From DASWJS01 sp036397035 (GTDB lineage Bacteria; Actinomycetota; AC-67): DNA of 64,000 nt. The notes under the pieces were generated by a model. It was not told the origin of the DNA. It worked only from the letters and a program-made list of their open reading frames with translations, and searched no databases. How positions within the stretch are numbered: the first letter of the stretch is position 1; every line of letters starts with the position of its first letter. This document shows, piece after piece, positions 15,714 to 24,504 of this stretch. The stretch is taken from assembly GCA_036397035.1 (NCBI GenBank), contig DASWJS010000020.1, positions 69,287 through 133,286 on the forward strand, given 5' to 3'. Position numbers and translations under genes: made by a program.

Positions 15714-16429
15714 GCGCATCGCTGCGCGTTCTCGTCAGGGCCCGTCTTGCCGATTCGATAACCGCCGCTCGCGTCTGCCTTGCGATCGCCTTGCCCGGGC
15801 TCGTGGACGTGACGGCGCCCGGCGGGATGATCGCCGGTCTCGGCCTCATGGCGTTCATCTTCTTGCTCGACGGCGTGGACGGCATCGTCGCTCGCAGGCT
15901 CGGCACAGTGACGCAGTTCGGCAGCTTCCTGGACATCCTCGGGGACCGACTGGTCGAGTTCGTCTTCATTTGGCGATTCACGCAAGACGGCGTCATGCCC
16001 GGATGGCTGCCGGTCCCGTTCTACGTCCGCATCCTCGTCACGGATGTCTGCCGCGTCGCGGCTTACCGTGCGGGCCACATGGGAGCCCGTGGGATCCACC
16101 TGGAGGGAAGGGCGCGCTCGCTCGTGCTGTCGCGCACCAGCCGGACGGGCTACGGACTGGCGAAGCTCATCCTGTTCGCTTGCTGCTTCGTCAATGCGGC
16201 CTCGCCCGCGATCGCTGTGGCCGCCGTGGGCGTCCTGACACTCAGCGTCGTCCGCGGGCTGCCACTGGTGGCGACGTACCTGCCTACGGTCGTGCACTCG
16301 CTCCGCTCGCTCGTCGGCGCAGGCCGGCGCGGCGATGGGCGGCGCCCGATGGGCGGGCGGCTCGCGCTGCTCCAGGTCAGCCTCGATTGCCTGGCCTTGG
16401 CGATGGTCTCGGGCCTTCGGATCGCGTGA
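15710..16429 (+). CDS. CDP-alcohol phosphatidyltransferase
   Basis: 239 residues from the ATG overlapping the previous stop. The family signature D-xx-DG-xx-AR-x8-G-xxx-D-xxx-D is complete, from LLDGVDGIVARRLG to FGSFLDILGD, so all catalytic aspartates are present. Several membrane helices surround it (ALPGLVDVTAPGGMIAG, AKLILFACCFVNAA, LVATYLPTVV). These enzymes move a phosphatidyl or similar group from a CDP-alcohol onto an alcohol acceptor in phospholipid synthesis. The acceptor (glycerol-phosphate, inositol-phosphate or other) cannot be assigned from the motif. The upstream membrane protein may be a partner. Confidence 0.88.
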   Translation: MSASLRVLVRARLADSITAARVCLAIALPGLVDVTAPGGMIAGLGLMAFIFLLDGVDGIVARRLGTVTQFGSFLDILGDRLVEFVFIWRFTQDGVMPGWLPVPFYVRILVTDVCRVAAYRAGHMGARGIHLEGRARSLVLSRTSRTGYGLAKLILFACCFVNAASPAIAVAAVGVLTLSVVRGLPLVATYLPTVVHSLRSLVGAGRRGDGRRPMGGRLALLQVSLDCLALAMVSGLRIA

Positions 16430-16458
16430 TCCTCGCCGCGCCATAGACTCACTGCCAC

Positions 16459-18330
16459 ATGTACGGACACGGGGCGGGCGGCGCCTGGTCGATGATGCGC
16501 CGGCGCGAGCTGGAGAAGGGACGCAAGCTCGCGCCCGGCACGGTAACGCGCGCGCTGGCGATGATGGCTCGCTACAAAGCCCGCGTCGGGCTCTACCTGC
16601 TGATCGTCGTCATCTCCGCCGCGCTGTTCTCGGTCCCCCCGAAGCTGATGCAGGCGCTGATCGACAACGCCATCATCCCCGGCGACCGGGCGGTCCTGCG
16701 CGCGATCGCGATCGCCGGGATTGCCGTCGCCGTCGCGATCGCGGGGGCGAGCCTGGCCGCTCGCTGGATCTCGGCCAAGATCGGCGAGCAGCTCATCTTC
16801 GACCTGCGCGTCGCGCTGTTCGATCACGTCCAGGAGATGCCGCTTGCGTTCTTCACGCGGACGCAGACGGGCTCGCTGATCAGCCGGCTCAACAACGACG
16901 TGATCGGCGCCCAGTCGGCGATGACCGGCACGCTTGGCCAGATCGTCGAGAGCGCGATCCGCCTGGTCACGGTGGTCGTCCTGATGCTGTCGATCGAGTG
17001 GCGGCTGACGCTGCTCGCGATGGTGCTCCTGCCGGTGTTCCTGATTCCCGGCAAGCGCGTCGGCCGGCGCCTGCAAGAAGTCCGGCGCGAGCAGATGAGC
17101 AACAACGCCGAGATGAACACGATCATGCAGGAGCGCTTCAACGTCAGCGGCGCGATGGTGGCCAAGCTCTTCGGCGCGCGCGTTCGCGAGCACGCTTCGT
17201 TCGGCGAGCGGGCGGCGAAGGTGCGCGACTCCGGCGTGCGGCTCGCGCTGTACGCCCGCGTGCTGTTCGTGATCCTGGCGCTCGTCTCGGCGGTCGGGAC
17301 TGCCGTCGTCTACTGGGTGGGGGGATCGCTCGCGATCTCGGGCTCGCTGCTGCCGGGCGAGGTCGCGGCGCTGATCTCCTACGTGGCGATGCTCTACGGA
17401 CCGATGACCGCCCTGACCAACGCGCGCGTGGACCTGATGACTTCGTTCGTGTCCTTCGAGCGCGTGTTCGAGGTGCTCGACCTGCCGAGCGCGATCACCG
17501 ACGCGCCGGACGCGCTCCCGCTGAAACGTCCGCGGGGCCGCGTCGAGTTTCGCGACGTGTCCTTCCGCTACCCGCGCGCGGAGGAGGTGTCGTTGGCGTC
17601 GCTGGAATCGGTGGCCACGCTCGAGCAGGCCGTCACCGGCGAGGTGCTCCGCGGCGTGTCCTTCGTGGCCGAGCCGGGCGCGACGGTGGCGCTCGTCGGG
17701 CCCTCGGGCGCCGGAAAGACGACGATCTCGAACCTGATCCCGCGGCTCTACGACGTGACCGGCGGCGCGGTGCTGATCGACGGGCACGACGTTCGGTCGG
17801 TCACGCAGGAGAGCCTGCGCGCGGCGATCGGGGTCGTCGCGCAGGACCCGCACCTGTTCCACGACACCATCGCGGCGAACCTGCGCTACGCGCGGCCGGG
17901 CGCGAGCGACGAGGAGGTCGCCGACGCCTGCCGGGCCGCGCAGATCGATCGGCTGATCGCCTCGCTCCCCGACGGCTACGACACGGTCGTCGGCGAGCGC
18001 GGCTACCGCTTCAGCGGCGGCGAGAAGCAGCGCATCGCGATCGCGCGAGTGCTGTTGAAGGCGCCCCCGATCGTGATCCTTGACGAGGCGACGTCGCACC
18101 TTGACTCGGAGTCCGAGGCGCTGATCCAGGAGGCGCTGCGCGTCGCGCTGACGGACCGAACGTCGATCGTGATCGCGCACCGGCTCTCGACGATCATCGC
18201 CGCGGACGAGATCCTCGTCGTCGACGGTGGGCGCATCGTGCAGCGCGGCCGCCACGCGAACCTGGTCGGCGAGCCCGGAACGTATGCTGACCTGTACCGA
18301 ACGCAGTTCGCCCGCGCGGAGGTGTCATGA
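16459..18330 (+). CDS. ABC exporter, fused membrane and ATPase domains
   Basis: 623 residues, the usual half-transporter length. The type I exporter membrane domain covers about 40-340 (LYLLIVVISAALF, AIAIAGIAVAVAIAG, LVTVVVLMLSIEWRLTLLAM, VLFVILALVSAVG). The ATPase has Walker A GPSGAGKTT near 413-421, signature RFSGGEKQR near 515, Walker B IVILDEATS and H-loop IAHRLST. An insert rich in Ser/Leu/Glu (EEVSLASLESVATLEQAV) sits just before the strand leading to Walker A and is unusual. The substrate is unknown; it would work as a homodimer. TAGACT at 16444 is a likely -10 box. The next gene overlaps by four bases. Confidence 0.92.
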   Translation: MYGHGAGGAWSMMRRRELEKGRKLAPGTVTRALAMMARYKARVGLYLLIVVISAALFSVPPKLMQALIDNAIIPGDRAVLRAIAIAGIAVAVAIAGASLAARWISAKIGEQLIFDLRVALFDHVQEMPLAFFTRTQTGSLISRLNNDVIGAQSAMTGTLGQIVESAIRLVTVVVLMLSIEWRLTLLAMVLLPVFLIPGKRVGRRLQEVRREQMSNNAEMNTIMQERFNVSGAMVAKLFGARVREHASFGERAAKVRDSGVRLALYARVLFVILALVSAVGTAVVYWVGGSLAISGSLLPGEVAALISYVAMLYGPMTALTNARVDLMTSFVSFERVFEVLDLPSAITDAPDALPLKRPRGRVEFRDVSFRYPRAEEVSLASLESVATLEQAVTGEVLRGVSFVAEPGATVALVGPSGAGKTTISNLIPRLYDVTGGAVLIDGHDVRSVTQESLRAAIGVVAQDPHLFHDTIAANLRYARPGASDEEVADACRAAQIDRLIASLPDGYDTVVGERGYRFSGGEKQRIAIARVLLKAPPIVILDEATSHLDSESEALIQEALRVALTDRTSIVIAHRLSTIIAADEILVVDGGRIVQRGRHANLVGEPGTYADLYRTQFARAEVS

Positions 18331-19016
18331 GCGACGACGACGTGGTCGGCCCGCCCGCCGAGGCTGCTGAGGCGGCCGATCGCGAGCAGGAGCTTCAAGA
18401 CGAGATCGCGAAGCTCCGCAAGGCGATCGGCGGCAAGCAGGGGATGATCGACAGCGCGGGACCGGCGGTGGTCTTCGCGACCGCGAACGCGGTGCTCGAC
18501 CTCAACGCGGCCGCGGTCGCGGCGGGCGCCTACGGGGTCGGCGCGGCGATCTACCGCGCGGCGCGCAAGGAAGACGTGAAGCGAGCCTTCGTCGGCTTGA
18601 TAGGGCTCGGCATCGCGCTGTTCCTGGCGCTGCGCAGCGGCAACGCCGCCGACTACTTCTGGCCCGGCGTGATCGGCGGGTTCCTCTCCGGCACGCTCGC
18701 GCTGCTGACCGTCGCGGTGAAGCAGCCGATGTCGTCGCTGCTCGCCCAAACGGTCGAGGATCGCCCGCCGGCGTACTTCACGCAACCCTCGGTGGTGCGC
18801 GCGCACGGATGGGTCACGACCGGGTGGGCGCTGTGGTTCGTCGCCAAGTCAGGCGTGCGTCTGTGGCTCATCAAGGCCGGCCAGACCGAGCTGCTCGGGG
18901 CCTCGGCGATCGCGCTCGGCGCCCCGGCGACCGCCCTGTTCGCGTTCCTGACGGTGCTGTATCTCCGTCGCGTCGGTCACCGGCTCGATGCGGCCCATGA
19001 GCCGGGCCGCGCGTAG
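18327..19016 (+). CDS. Hypothetical membrane protein coupled to the ABC exporter
   Basis: 229 residues starting at an ATGA overlap with the exporter gene. The N-terminus is acidic with a short coiled-coil-like stretch (DREQELQDEIAKLRKAIGG). Five or so hydrophobic segments follow (VVFATANAVLDLNAAAVAAGAYG, RAFVGLIGLGIALFLAL, FWPGVIGGFLSGTLALLTVA, WVTTGWALWFVAKSGV, ASAIALGAPATALFAFLTVL). I do not recognise the family. The tight coupling suggests a functional link with the exporter, and its last 29 bases overlap the MOT1 gene. Confidence 0.72.
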   Translation: MSDDDVVGPPAEAAEAADREQELQDEIAKLRKAIGGKQGMIDSAGPAVVFATANAVLDLNAAAVAAGAYGVGAAIYRAARKEDVKRAFVGLIGLGIALFLALRSGNAADYFWPGVIGGFLSGTLALLTVAVKQPMSSLLAQTVEDRPPAYFTQPSVVRAHGWVTTGWALWFVAKSGVRLWLIKAGQTELLGASAIALGAPATALFAFLTVLYLRRVGHRLDAAHEPGRA

Positions 19017-20211
19017 CTTCGGCCGGGATCGCGGGCCCCGTGCCAGCCGTGCGGGCGCGAGCCGTGCGCGCGCCGGCCGGGCGCGCGATGCCGCCGCGAG
19101 CGTCGCGGACCTCGGCACGATCATCCCGCTGTTCGCGGCGCTCATCGTGCTGAACGGCGTCGACGCCGGAGCCGCCTTTCTGGTCGCCGGCGCGCTCTTC
19201 GCGGCGGCGGGCCTCTTCTACGGGGTGCCGGTGCCCGTGCAGCCGATCAAGGCGGCCGGCGCGATCGCCATCGCGACCGGCGCGAGTCCCGCGGTGATCG
19301 CGGGCGCGGGCCTGGTCCTGGGCGCGCTGCTGCTGCTCGTCGCGGTCACCGGGCTCGCCCCGCTGCTCGTCCGGCTCTTCCCGAAGCCGATCATCCGCGG
19401 CAACCAGTTGGGCGTCGGGATCCTGCTCGTCGCGACGAGCATCCGGCTCGTCGACGGGGGCGCCGTCGCGTGGATCGTCTTCGGTGCGCTCGTTGGGGTG
19501 CTCGTGGCGGGGAGCGATCGCGCCGCGCCGGTGGCGCTGATGGTGGTGGCCGGGGGCGTCGCAATGAGCGTGCTGTCGGGTGAGCGTGCCGCCGTGGCGG
19601 CCGACCCCGCGTTGCCGGGCGTCGCGCTTCCGGCGATGGCGGACCTGCGCACCGCGTTCTGGCTGCTCGTGATCCCCCAGCTTCCCCTCACGCTGGGCAA
19701 CGCCGTCGTCGGGACCTCGGACCTCATGGGCGAGTACTACGGCCGGCGGGCGCGGCGCGTTTCCGTGCGCAACCTGCTGCTCACCTGTGGAGCCGCGAAC
19801 GTCGCGGCCGGCGCCGTGGGCGGCATCCCCCTGTGTCACGGGTCCAGCGGCGCCACCGCCTATCACCGCTTCGGGGGGCGCACGGGCATGGTCGGGGTGA
19901 CCATCGGCGCCGCGTTCCTCGTCGTCGGCGGGCTCTTCGCGTCCTCCGCGGTTGCCATCCTCGAGCTGATCCCGGCGGTCGCGCTCGCGGCGCTCCTCGC
20001 CGTGACGGGCGTTCGTCACGCGGGGTTGGCGAGCGACCAGCGGGGCCGCGCGCTTCTGGTCGCCGTCGTGATGGGAGTCGCAGGCGGCGCGACCCGGAAC
20101 CTCATGCTCGGGATGGCGGTGGGCTTGCCCCTGTATGCGTTCTTGATCGGCGTGCCGAAGGCGATGACGAGCCGCGCCACCCGGCCCAGCGCTCCGGCCG
20201 CGCGCGTCTAG
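18988..20211 (+). CDS. Molybdate/sulfate permease of the MOT1 family
   Basis: 407 residues; an ATG three codons on is an alternative start. After a basic Arg/Ala-rich tail of about 35 residues come VADLGTIIPLFAALIVL and YGVPVPVQPIKAAGA, the two signature motifs of MOT1-type transporters (DLGTxIP and the PxPVQPxKA loop). The second half repeats the pattern with LVIPQLPLTLGNAVVGTSDL and GGIPLCHGSSGATAYHRFGG. MOT1 proteins take up molybdate with high affinity, and some members may carry sulfate. The molybdenum-cofactor genes at 27-34.7 kb make molybdate the likelier cargo. It overlaps the upstream membrane gene by 29 bases. Confidence 0.88.
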   Translation: MRPMSRAARSFGRDRGPRASRAGASRARAGRARDAAASVADLGTIIPLFAALIVLNGVDAGAAFLVAGALFAAAGLFYGVPVPVQPIKAAGAIAIATGASPAVIAGAGLVLGALLLLVAVTGLAPLLVRLFPKPIIRGNQLGVGILLVATSIRLVDGGAVAWIVFGALVGVLVAGSDRAAPVALMVVAGGVAMSVLSGERAAVAADPALPGVALPAMADLRTAFWLLVIPQLPLTLGNAVVGTSDLMGEYYGRRARRVSVRNLLLTCGAANVAAGAVGGIPLCHGSSGATAYHRFGGRTGMVGVTIGAAFLVVGGLFASSAVAILELIPAVALAALLAVTGVRHAGLASDQRGRALLVAVVMGVAGGATRNLMLGMAVGLPLYAFLIGVPKAMTSRATRPSAPAARV

Positions 20212-20223
20212 ACTCTCGCGGCG

Positions 20224-21846
20224 TCACCGCGGCCGGGTCGGTGAGCGGCGCGCGGACGAGGCGGTCTTCATCACCCCGCGCGGGCGGATCGAGTCGCGCA
20301 GCACCCGCCGCGCGCAGTTCCAGCCGCCCATCCCGTGGACGCCGGCGCCGGGATGAACCGATGCCGAGCACAGGTACAGGCCCTTGACCGGCGTGCGGTA
20401 GCGGAACCATCCGGGTACCGGCCGGAAGACGAGTTGCTGGTCGAGCGCCTGCGAGCCGCCGCCGAGATCGCCGCCGACCAGGTTGGGGTTCTCGCGTTCG
20501 AGGTCGCGGGGCGTGCGCACCGCGACGCCGGCGATCAGCGCGCGCGTGCCCGGCGCGAACTGCTCGACGCGATCCAGGACGCGTTCGGCAAACCCGTCGC
20601 GGGCGTCGTCGCTCCAGCCCGCCAGCTCGGCGTCGCTGTCGCCGTCGCCGCGCGGGATGCCCGGCACCTGCGTCTCGATCCAGAGGGTGTGACATCCCTC
20701 GGGCGCGCGCGAAGGGTCGGCGACCGTCTGCTGACCGCAAATGAGCAGCGGGCGAGCGGGCAGCAGCCCGCGCCCGGACTCGAAGGCCGCGCGGGCCATC
20801 CCGTCGAGCGTGCCGGTCAGGTGCACGACCCCCGCGCGCCGCACGTCCTCGGCGAGCCACGGGACGGGGCCGCGGAGGGCCACGTCCATCTTGAAGATCC
20901 CCGTCCCGTAGCGGTAGCGGCGGAGGCCGTCGACGAACCCGGCCGGAAGCTCGCCCTCGCCGACCATGTCCATGAAGAGCGCCCCCGGCCCGGTGCCGGC
21001 GATCACGGCGTGTCGCGCCCGCACGACCGCGCCCCCGTCGGTCTCCACCGCCACGGCCCGGCCCCGTTCGACGACGACGCGCGAGACGCGGTCGCCCGTG
21101 CGCAGGACACCGCCCGCTTCGTCGAGCTGGCGGACGAGCGCGCGCGCCAGCTCGCCCGCCCCCCCGACCGGCACCGGCATGCCGGCGGTCTGCGCGAGCA
21201 TCGCCAGGATCACCGCGCCGGCCGTGGTCGCGGCGGCCTCGATCGAAAGGTCCGTGTGCGTCGTGCCCGCGGCGATCAGCGCGCGGGCCTCGTCGGTCGA
21301 AAAGCGCTCACGGGCGTACCGCTCGATCGGCATGAGCATCGTCCGGAGCAGCTCGAAGCCGCCCTTGACTTTCGTGCGCCGCGCGAGCCGCAGCATCGGG
21401 CGGGCGGCGCCGGCCGGCTCGAGCGTCGCGGCGAAGAAGCGCTCGCCGGTGCGCGACCACCACGCGACCAGTTCGCGCCACGCGCCGGCGTCCGCGGCGC
21501 CCAGTCCGGCCGCCGTCCGCTCGACGTCTCGGTGGATGACGGCGGCGCGCGAGGGCTCGACCGCCGCCCCGACCGGCGTGTCGAAGTGCGCCCAGTCGAC
21601 GGCGGCGCCCAGGCCGAGCGCCGCGAAGACCGGCGACCGGTGCAGCAGGCCGTAGAAGGCGGAGTAGGTGTCGTGCTTGAAGCCGGGCTCGGTCAGCTCG
21701 GCGGTCTGGATCGCGCCGCCCGCCTGCGGGGAGCGTTCCAGGACCGTGACGTCCCAGCCTCGGCGCGCGAGCGCGATGCCGGCGACGAGCCCGTTCGGAC
21801 CCGACCCGATGATCACCGCGTCGGTCGTGTCGAGCGACGCGCTCAC
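20224..21846 (-). CDS. NAD(P)/FAD-dependent oxidoreductase, CrtI/PYROXD2-like
   Basis: 540 residues from the GTG at 21846, which overlaps the preceding MBL gene's stop as GTGA. The open frame upstream of that point is not coding. AVIIGSGPNGLVAGIALARR is the dinucleotide-binding motif, VTVLERSPQAGGAIQTAEL the second FAD-contact motif, and near the C-terminus LYLCSASVHPGAGVHGMGGW closes the FAD site, as in the phytoene-desaturase-like COG1233 group. Substrates of this subgroup are mostly unknown. A second member of the family lies at 35736-37256. Confidence 0.88.
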   Translation of the reverse strand: MSASLDTTDAVIIGSGPNGLVAGIALARRGWDVTVLERSPQAGGAIQTAELTEPGFKHDTYSAFYGLLHRSPVFAALGLGAAVDWAHFDTPVGAAVEPSRAAVIHRDVERTAAGLGAADAGAWRELVAWWSRTGERFFAATLEPAGAARPMLRLARRTKVKGGFELLRTMLMPIERYARERFSTDEARALIAAGTTHTDLSIEAAATTAGAVILAMLAQTAGMPVPVGGAGELARALVRQLDEAGGVLRTGDRVSRVVVERGRAVAVETDGGAVVRARHAVIAGTGPGALFMDMVGEGELPAGFVDGLRRYRYGTGIFKMDVALRGPVPWLAEDVRRAGVVHLTGTLDGMARAAFESGRGLLPARPLLICGQQTVADPSRAPEGCHTLWIETQVPGIPRGDGDSDAELAGWSDDARDGFAERVLDRVEQFAPGTRALIAGVAVRTPRDLERENPNLVGGDLGGGSQALDQQLVFRPVPGWFRYRTPVKGLYLCSASVHPGAGVHGMGGWNCARRVLRDSIRPRGVMKTASSARRSPTRPR

Positions 21847-22679
21847 GGCCACGGCAGGTCGATCGCGGCGCCTTCGGTTGCCGCGAACAGCGGCATGCTC
21901 GGGCGGCCGACCGTGGTGAGGATCTCGTCGATCTGATCGTCGGTGCGCTCGGGGTCGTGATGGAAGAGCATGAGGCTCTTCGCGCCGCACTCGCGAGCGA
22001 GCCCGATCGCGTACTCGACGGCCGAATGTCCGAGGTATCGCTTCTCGGCGAACTCGGACGCCACGTGTTGAGAGTCGTGGACGAGCAGGTCGACTCCTTC
22101 GATCAGGTCGCGGGAGGCTTCGTCGTACTCGCCCAAGCCGTCCGGGCCCTCGCCGATCGGCGCGTGGTCCGAAAGGTAGGCGACGCTCGAGGCTCCGTCG
22201 GAGACGCGGTAGCCGAACGTCCGTCCACCCTTGTGCGGGATCTCTCGCGCGAGCACGTCGAAGCCCTCGATCCGATGCTTGCCTTCCTCCAGGCTCGCCA
22301 CCGACCACGCGCCGGTGCCGAATTCCTCCAGCGTGACGGGGAAGTGCGGCGGGGAGACCGCGCGCGCCATGACCGTGCTCGCGTCGCCCTGCGCCGGCAT
22401 CAGGACCTCGACGCGCGCGCCCTCGCGCATGCCGGCGGCGAAGAACGGCAACCCGTGCGTGTGGTCCCAATGGAGATGTCCGAGCAGGATCGTGCCGGCG
22501 AACGCGCGACCGTTCAGGATCGCCGAGAGCGTGCGAAGGCCGGTTCCTCCGTCGAGCACCATGTGTGGGTCTTCGTCCCCGTTCGACACGGCGATGCACG
22601 ACGTGTGGCCGCCGTAGCGGACGAATTCGCGACCGGGTGCGGGCGTCGAGCCGCGCGTGCCGCAGACGTGGAGTCGCAC
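21843..22679 (-). CDS. MBL-fold metallohydrolase
   Basis: 278 residues from the GTG at 22679. This start is favoured because the fold begins at once (RLHVCGTRGSTPAPGREF) and a TATAGT -10 box sits 7 bases upstream; an ATG at 22736 would add 19 residues. The metal-binding motif is GHLHWDHTHGLPFF (HxHxDH). LFHHDPERTDDQ and YLGHSAVEYA give further ligands, and LLVHDSQHVASEF is typical of the RNase Z/phosphodiesterase-like branch. It probably cleaves a phosphodiester or lactone; the substrate is unknown. Translation is coupled to the following FAD enzyme. Confidence 0.87.
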   Translation of the reverse strand: MRLHVCGTRGSTPAPGREFVRYGGHTSCIAVSNGDEDPHMVLDGGTGLRTLSAILNGRAFAGTILLGHLHWDHTHGLPFFAAGMREGARVEVLMPAQGDASTVMARAVSPPHFPVTLEEFGTGAWSVASLEEGKHRIEGFDVLAREIPHKGGRTFGYRVSDGASSVAYLSDHAPIGEGPDGLGEYDEASRDLIEGVDLLVHDSQHVASEFAEKRYLGHSAVEYAIGLARECGAKSLMLFHHDPERTDDQIDEILTTVGRPSMPLFAATEGAAIDLPWP

Positions 22680-22686
22680 GGCGGCG

Positions 22687-22692
22687 ACTATA
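22687..22692 (-). promoter_or_regulatory. -10 box TATAGT for the MBL-fold gene
   Basis: Read on the minus strand, TATAGT stands 7 bases before the GTG at 22679, an arrangement that implies a leaderless transcript and fixes this start codon. No clear -35 box. Confidence 0.4.
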
Positions 22693-22884
22693 CCGGGCGG
22701 TTCGCTCGGCACGATCGCACGCGGCTGCATAGTCATGCGGGATGACTTCTCGTAGCCCCGTCGGGTCGCTTGCGCCGGCTCGCATGCAGGAGGCTCAAGC
22801 TAGGCGGCGCCCCCGCCGATGCCACCCGTAACGACCGGTATGGCCGCCGGAATCGAGGGCGGTCCATCGGAGGGGGCACCGAAG

Positions 22885-23448
22885 ATGACTTCAAGGAAAG
22901 GTCTGTACGTCGCGTTGCTGCTCGTCGGAGCGCTGGCGGGCGCGCCGTGGGCGCTCACGCAAGCGGTGTGGGGCGACTCCGCCGACATCGACGCCAACAC
23001 CTTCTCGACGGGCACGATCACGCTTTCGACCAACCCCACCACGGCGTTGGTGAGCTTTGCCGGCATGCTGCCCGGTGACCAGGTAACCGCGCCGGTGACG
23101 GTCTCCAACGACGGCGCGATGGACATGCGATACGCGATGACGACGGCCGTCACGAACTCCACGCTGGGCGACGGCCTCACGCTCGCCGTCAAGAGCGGCG
23201 TCCTGCTGTGCGACGACTCGGGATTTGGCTTGACGGGGACGTCGCTGTATTCGGGCTCGCTGACCGCGGGAGCGATCGGCGATCCGGCGCAGGGAGCCGA
23301 CACCGGCGACCGGGCGCTGGCCGCGAGCGCGACCGAGACGTTGTGCTTCCAGGTGGCCTTGCCCACGACCGCATCGAACGCGCTGCAGAACACGACGACG
23401 ACGGCGACGTTCACCTTCGCGGGCGAGCAGACGCTGAGCAACCCGTAA
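22885..23448 (+). CDS. TasA/CalY-like secreted protein (SipW-dependent)
   Basis: 187 residues. The ATG at 22885 is set by a GAGGGGG ribosome-binding site 8 bases upstream. A signal segment (LYVALLLVGALAGAPWALTQA) is followed by VWGDSADIDANTFSTGTI, the SipW-type processing region in which a (D/S)xAxxxxNxF pattern marks the mature N-terminus. The rest is a beta-sandwich with LPGDQVTAPVTVSNDGAMDMRY, as in TasA/camelysin fibre proteins, and a paired Cys (LLCDDSG, ETLCFQ). It likely forms an exported surface or biofilm fibre subunit. A dedicated signal peptidase follows 10 bases downstream. Confidence 0.82.
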   Translation: MTSRKGLYVALLLVGALAGAPWALTQAVWGDSADIDANTFSTGTITLSTNPTTALVSFAGMLPGDQVTAPVTVSNDGAMDMRYAMTTAVTNSTLGDGLTLAVKSGVLLCDDSGFGLTGTSLYSGSLTAGAIGDPAQGADTGDRALAASATETLCFQVALPTTASNALQNTTTTATFTFAGEQTLSNP

Positions 23449-23458
23449 CGGCGATCCG

Positions 23459-24076
23459 ATGAGGAGCGTCCTGCGTCTCACGCGAGCCGTCGCGACGCTC
23501 GCCGTCGCCGGGCTCGTCCTCCTGCTCGCATCCGCGTTCGTCCCGACGCTGTTCGGGTACGAGTCGATGATCGTGACGAGCGGCAGCATGGGCTCGGCGG
23601 CCCCGAAGGGCTCCGTCGTGCTGACACGGATGGTGGACGCGCGCTCGATCGGCACGGGCGACGTCATCTCTTGGCGCTACCCCGGGCGGGACGCGACGAT
23701 CACCCACCGCGTGACTTCGGTCGAGCGGGACGGCTCGCAAGTGGTTCTTCGCACGAAGGGCGACGCCAACGCGACGCCCGACTACGAACCGGTTCGCTTG
23801 TCGAGCGCGGTCGCGCGCGTCGAACGGGTCGTGCCCCTGGCCGGCCACGTCGTCCGCGTCGCGCGCTCGCCCGTCGGTGGAGTCGTGCTGTTCGTGCTCC
23901 CGATCATCGGGCTGGCGCTGGACGGGAAGAAACGACGGCGCACGCGCGCCCTGCCGCCGGACTCGTCTCCCGGACCGGTGCCCGCCTTGCAGGCGGCCTT
24001 GTGGAAGGGCAGCTCCGGAAGTGGTGGCGTCGTCGTTCCCTGGGTCGCGCCCCCGCGGGCCGGGCCGGTTCGGTGA
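23459..24076 (+). CDS. SipW-type signal peptidase I
   Basis: 205 residues with a membrane helix at each end (VATLAVAGLVLLLASAF and GGVVLFVLPIIGLAL). SMIVTSGSMGSAAPKGSVVL carries the catalytic Ser. ATITHRVTSVERDG has the His that replaces the usual bacterial Lys in ER/SipW-type peptidases, and GDANATPDYEPVRLS is the box E-like segment. The C-terminal 50 residues are a basic, Pro-rich tail. It would remove the special signal peptides of the two flanking TasA-like proteins. It overlaps the next gene's GTG as GTGA. Confidence 0.88.
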   Translation: MRSVLRLTRAVATLAVAGLVLLLASAFVPTLFGYESMIVTSGSMGSAAPKGSVVLTRMVDARSIGTGDVISWRYPGRDATITHRVTSVERDGSQVVLRTKGDANATPDYEPVRLSSAVARVERVVPLAGHVVRVARSPVGGVVLFVLPIIGLALDGKKRRRTRALPPDSSPGPVPALQAALWKGSSGSGGVVVPWVAPPRAGPVR

Positions 24077-24498
24077 CGCTCAAGCTCGCCGGTCTCGCGA
24101 CCGGCGTGAGCGTCGCCGTCGCCCTCGCCACCGGCACGACGACGGCGCTGTTCACCTCGACGGCCCCGATCGACGGCAACTCGTTCACGACTCCGGCTCT
24201 CGCGGCGCCCGCGGCCACGACCGCGGTGGCCTCGTGCCTCGGCGCCGCCTTGCAAGTGACCGTGTCGTGGACGGCCGCCTCCGGCGTAACCGGCTACGCG
24301 ATCGAGCGAGCCCCCGGCCTGACGGGCGGCAGCTTCGCGACGGTCGGCACGGTGTCGGGAGGCGCGACGACGTCGTTCGTGGACGCCACGGTCGCGTTCG
24401 CAAGCGTCTATCGCTACCGCGTGCGCGGCACGGTGCAATCGTGGACGAGCGCTCCCTCCAACACCGCCATCGTCACGACGCCGTCGGTCTGTCTGTAA
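24073..24498 (+). CDS. Second SipW-dependent secreted protein with FN3-like domain
   Basis: 141 residues from the GTG overlapping the peptidase stop; an in-frame GTG at 24001 would add a basic 24-residue leader (EGQLRKWWRRRSLG). The signal core AGLATGVSVAVALATGTTTALF leads to FTSTAPIDGNSFTTP, the SipW substrate consensus. The mature part looks like one fibronectin type III domain: LQVTVSWTAASGVTGYAIER, then YRYRVRGTVQSWTSAPSN. One Cys lies in each of the first strand and the C-terminus. It is probably a companion subunit or anchor of the fibre. It converges with the nitroreductase gene, with six bases between stops. Confidence 0.78.
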   Translation: MTLKLAGLATGVSVAVALATGTTTALFTSTAPIDGNSFTTPALAAPAATTAVASCLGAALQVTVSWTAASGVTGYAIERAPGLTGGSFATVGTVSGGATTSFVDATVAFASVYRYRVRGTVQSWTSAPSNTAIVTTPSVCL

Positions 24499-24504
24499 CC
24501 GCCC

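Noticed and set aside
16150..18255. Minus-strand open frame of 701 codons opposite the ABC exporter
   Set aside because: Composition typical of antisense shadow, while the plus strand has all ABC motifs.
20224..22785. Apparent fusion of an Arg-rich N-terminal region with the CrtI-like FAD enzyme
   Set aside because: The first 313 codons lie over the MBL gene in another frame and have no protein character; the true start is the GTG at 21846.
22800..22884. A c-di-GMP riboswitch before the TasA-like gene
   Set aside because: No match to the conserved GEMM core could be seen; only a ribosome-binding site is supported.
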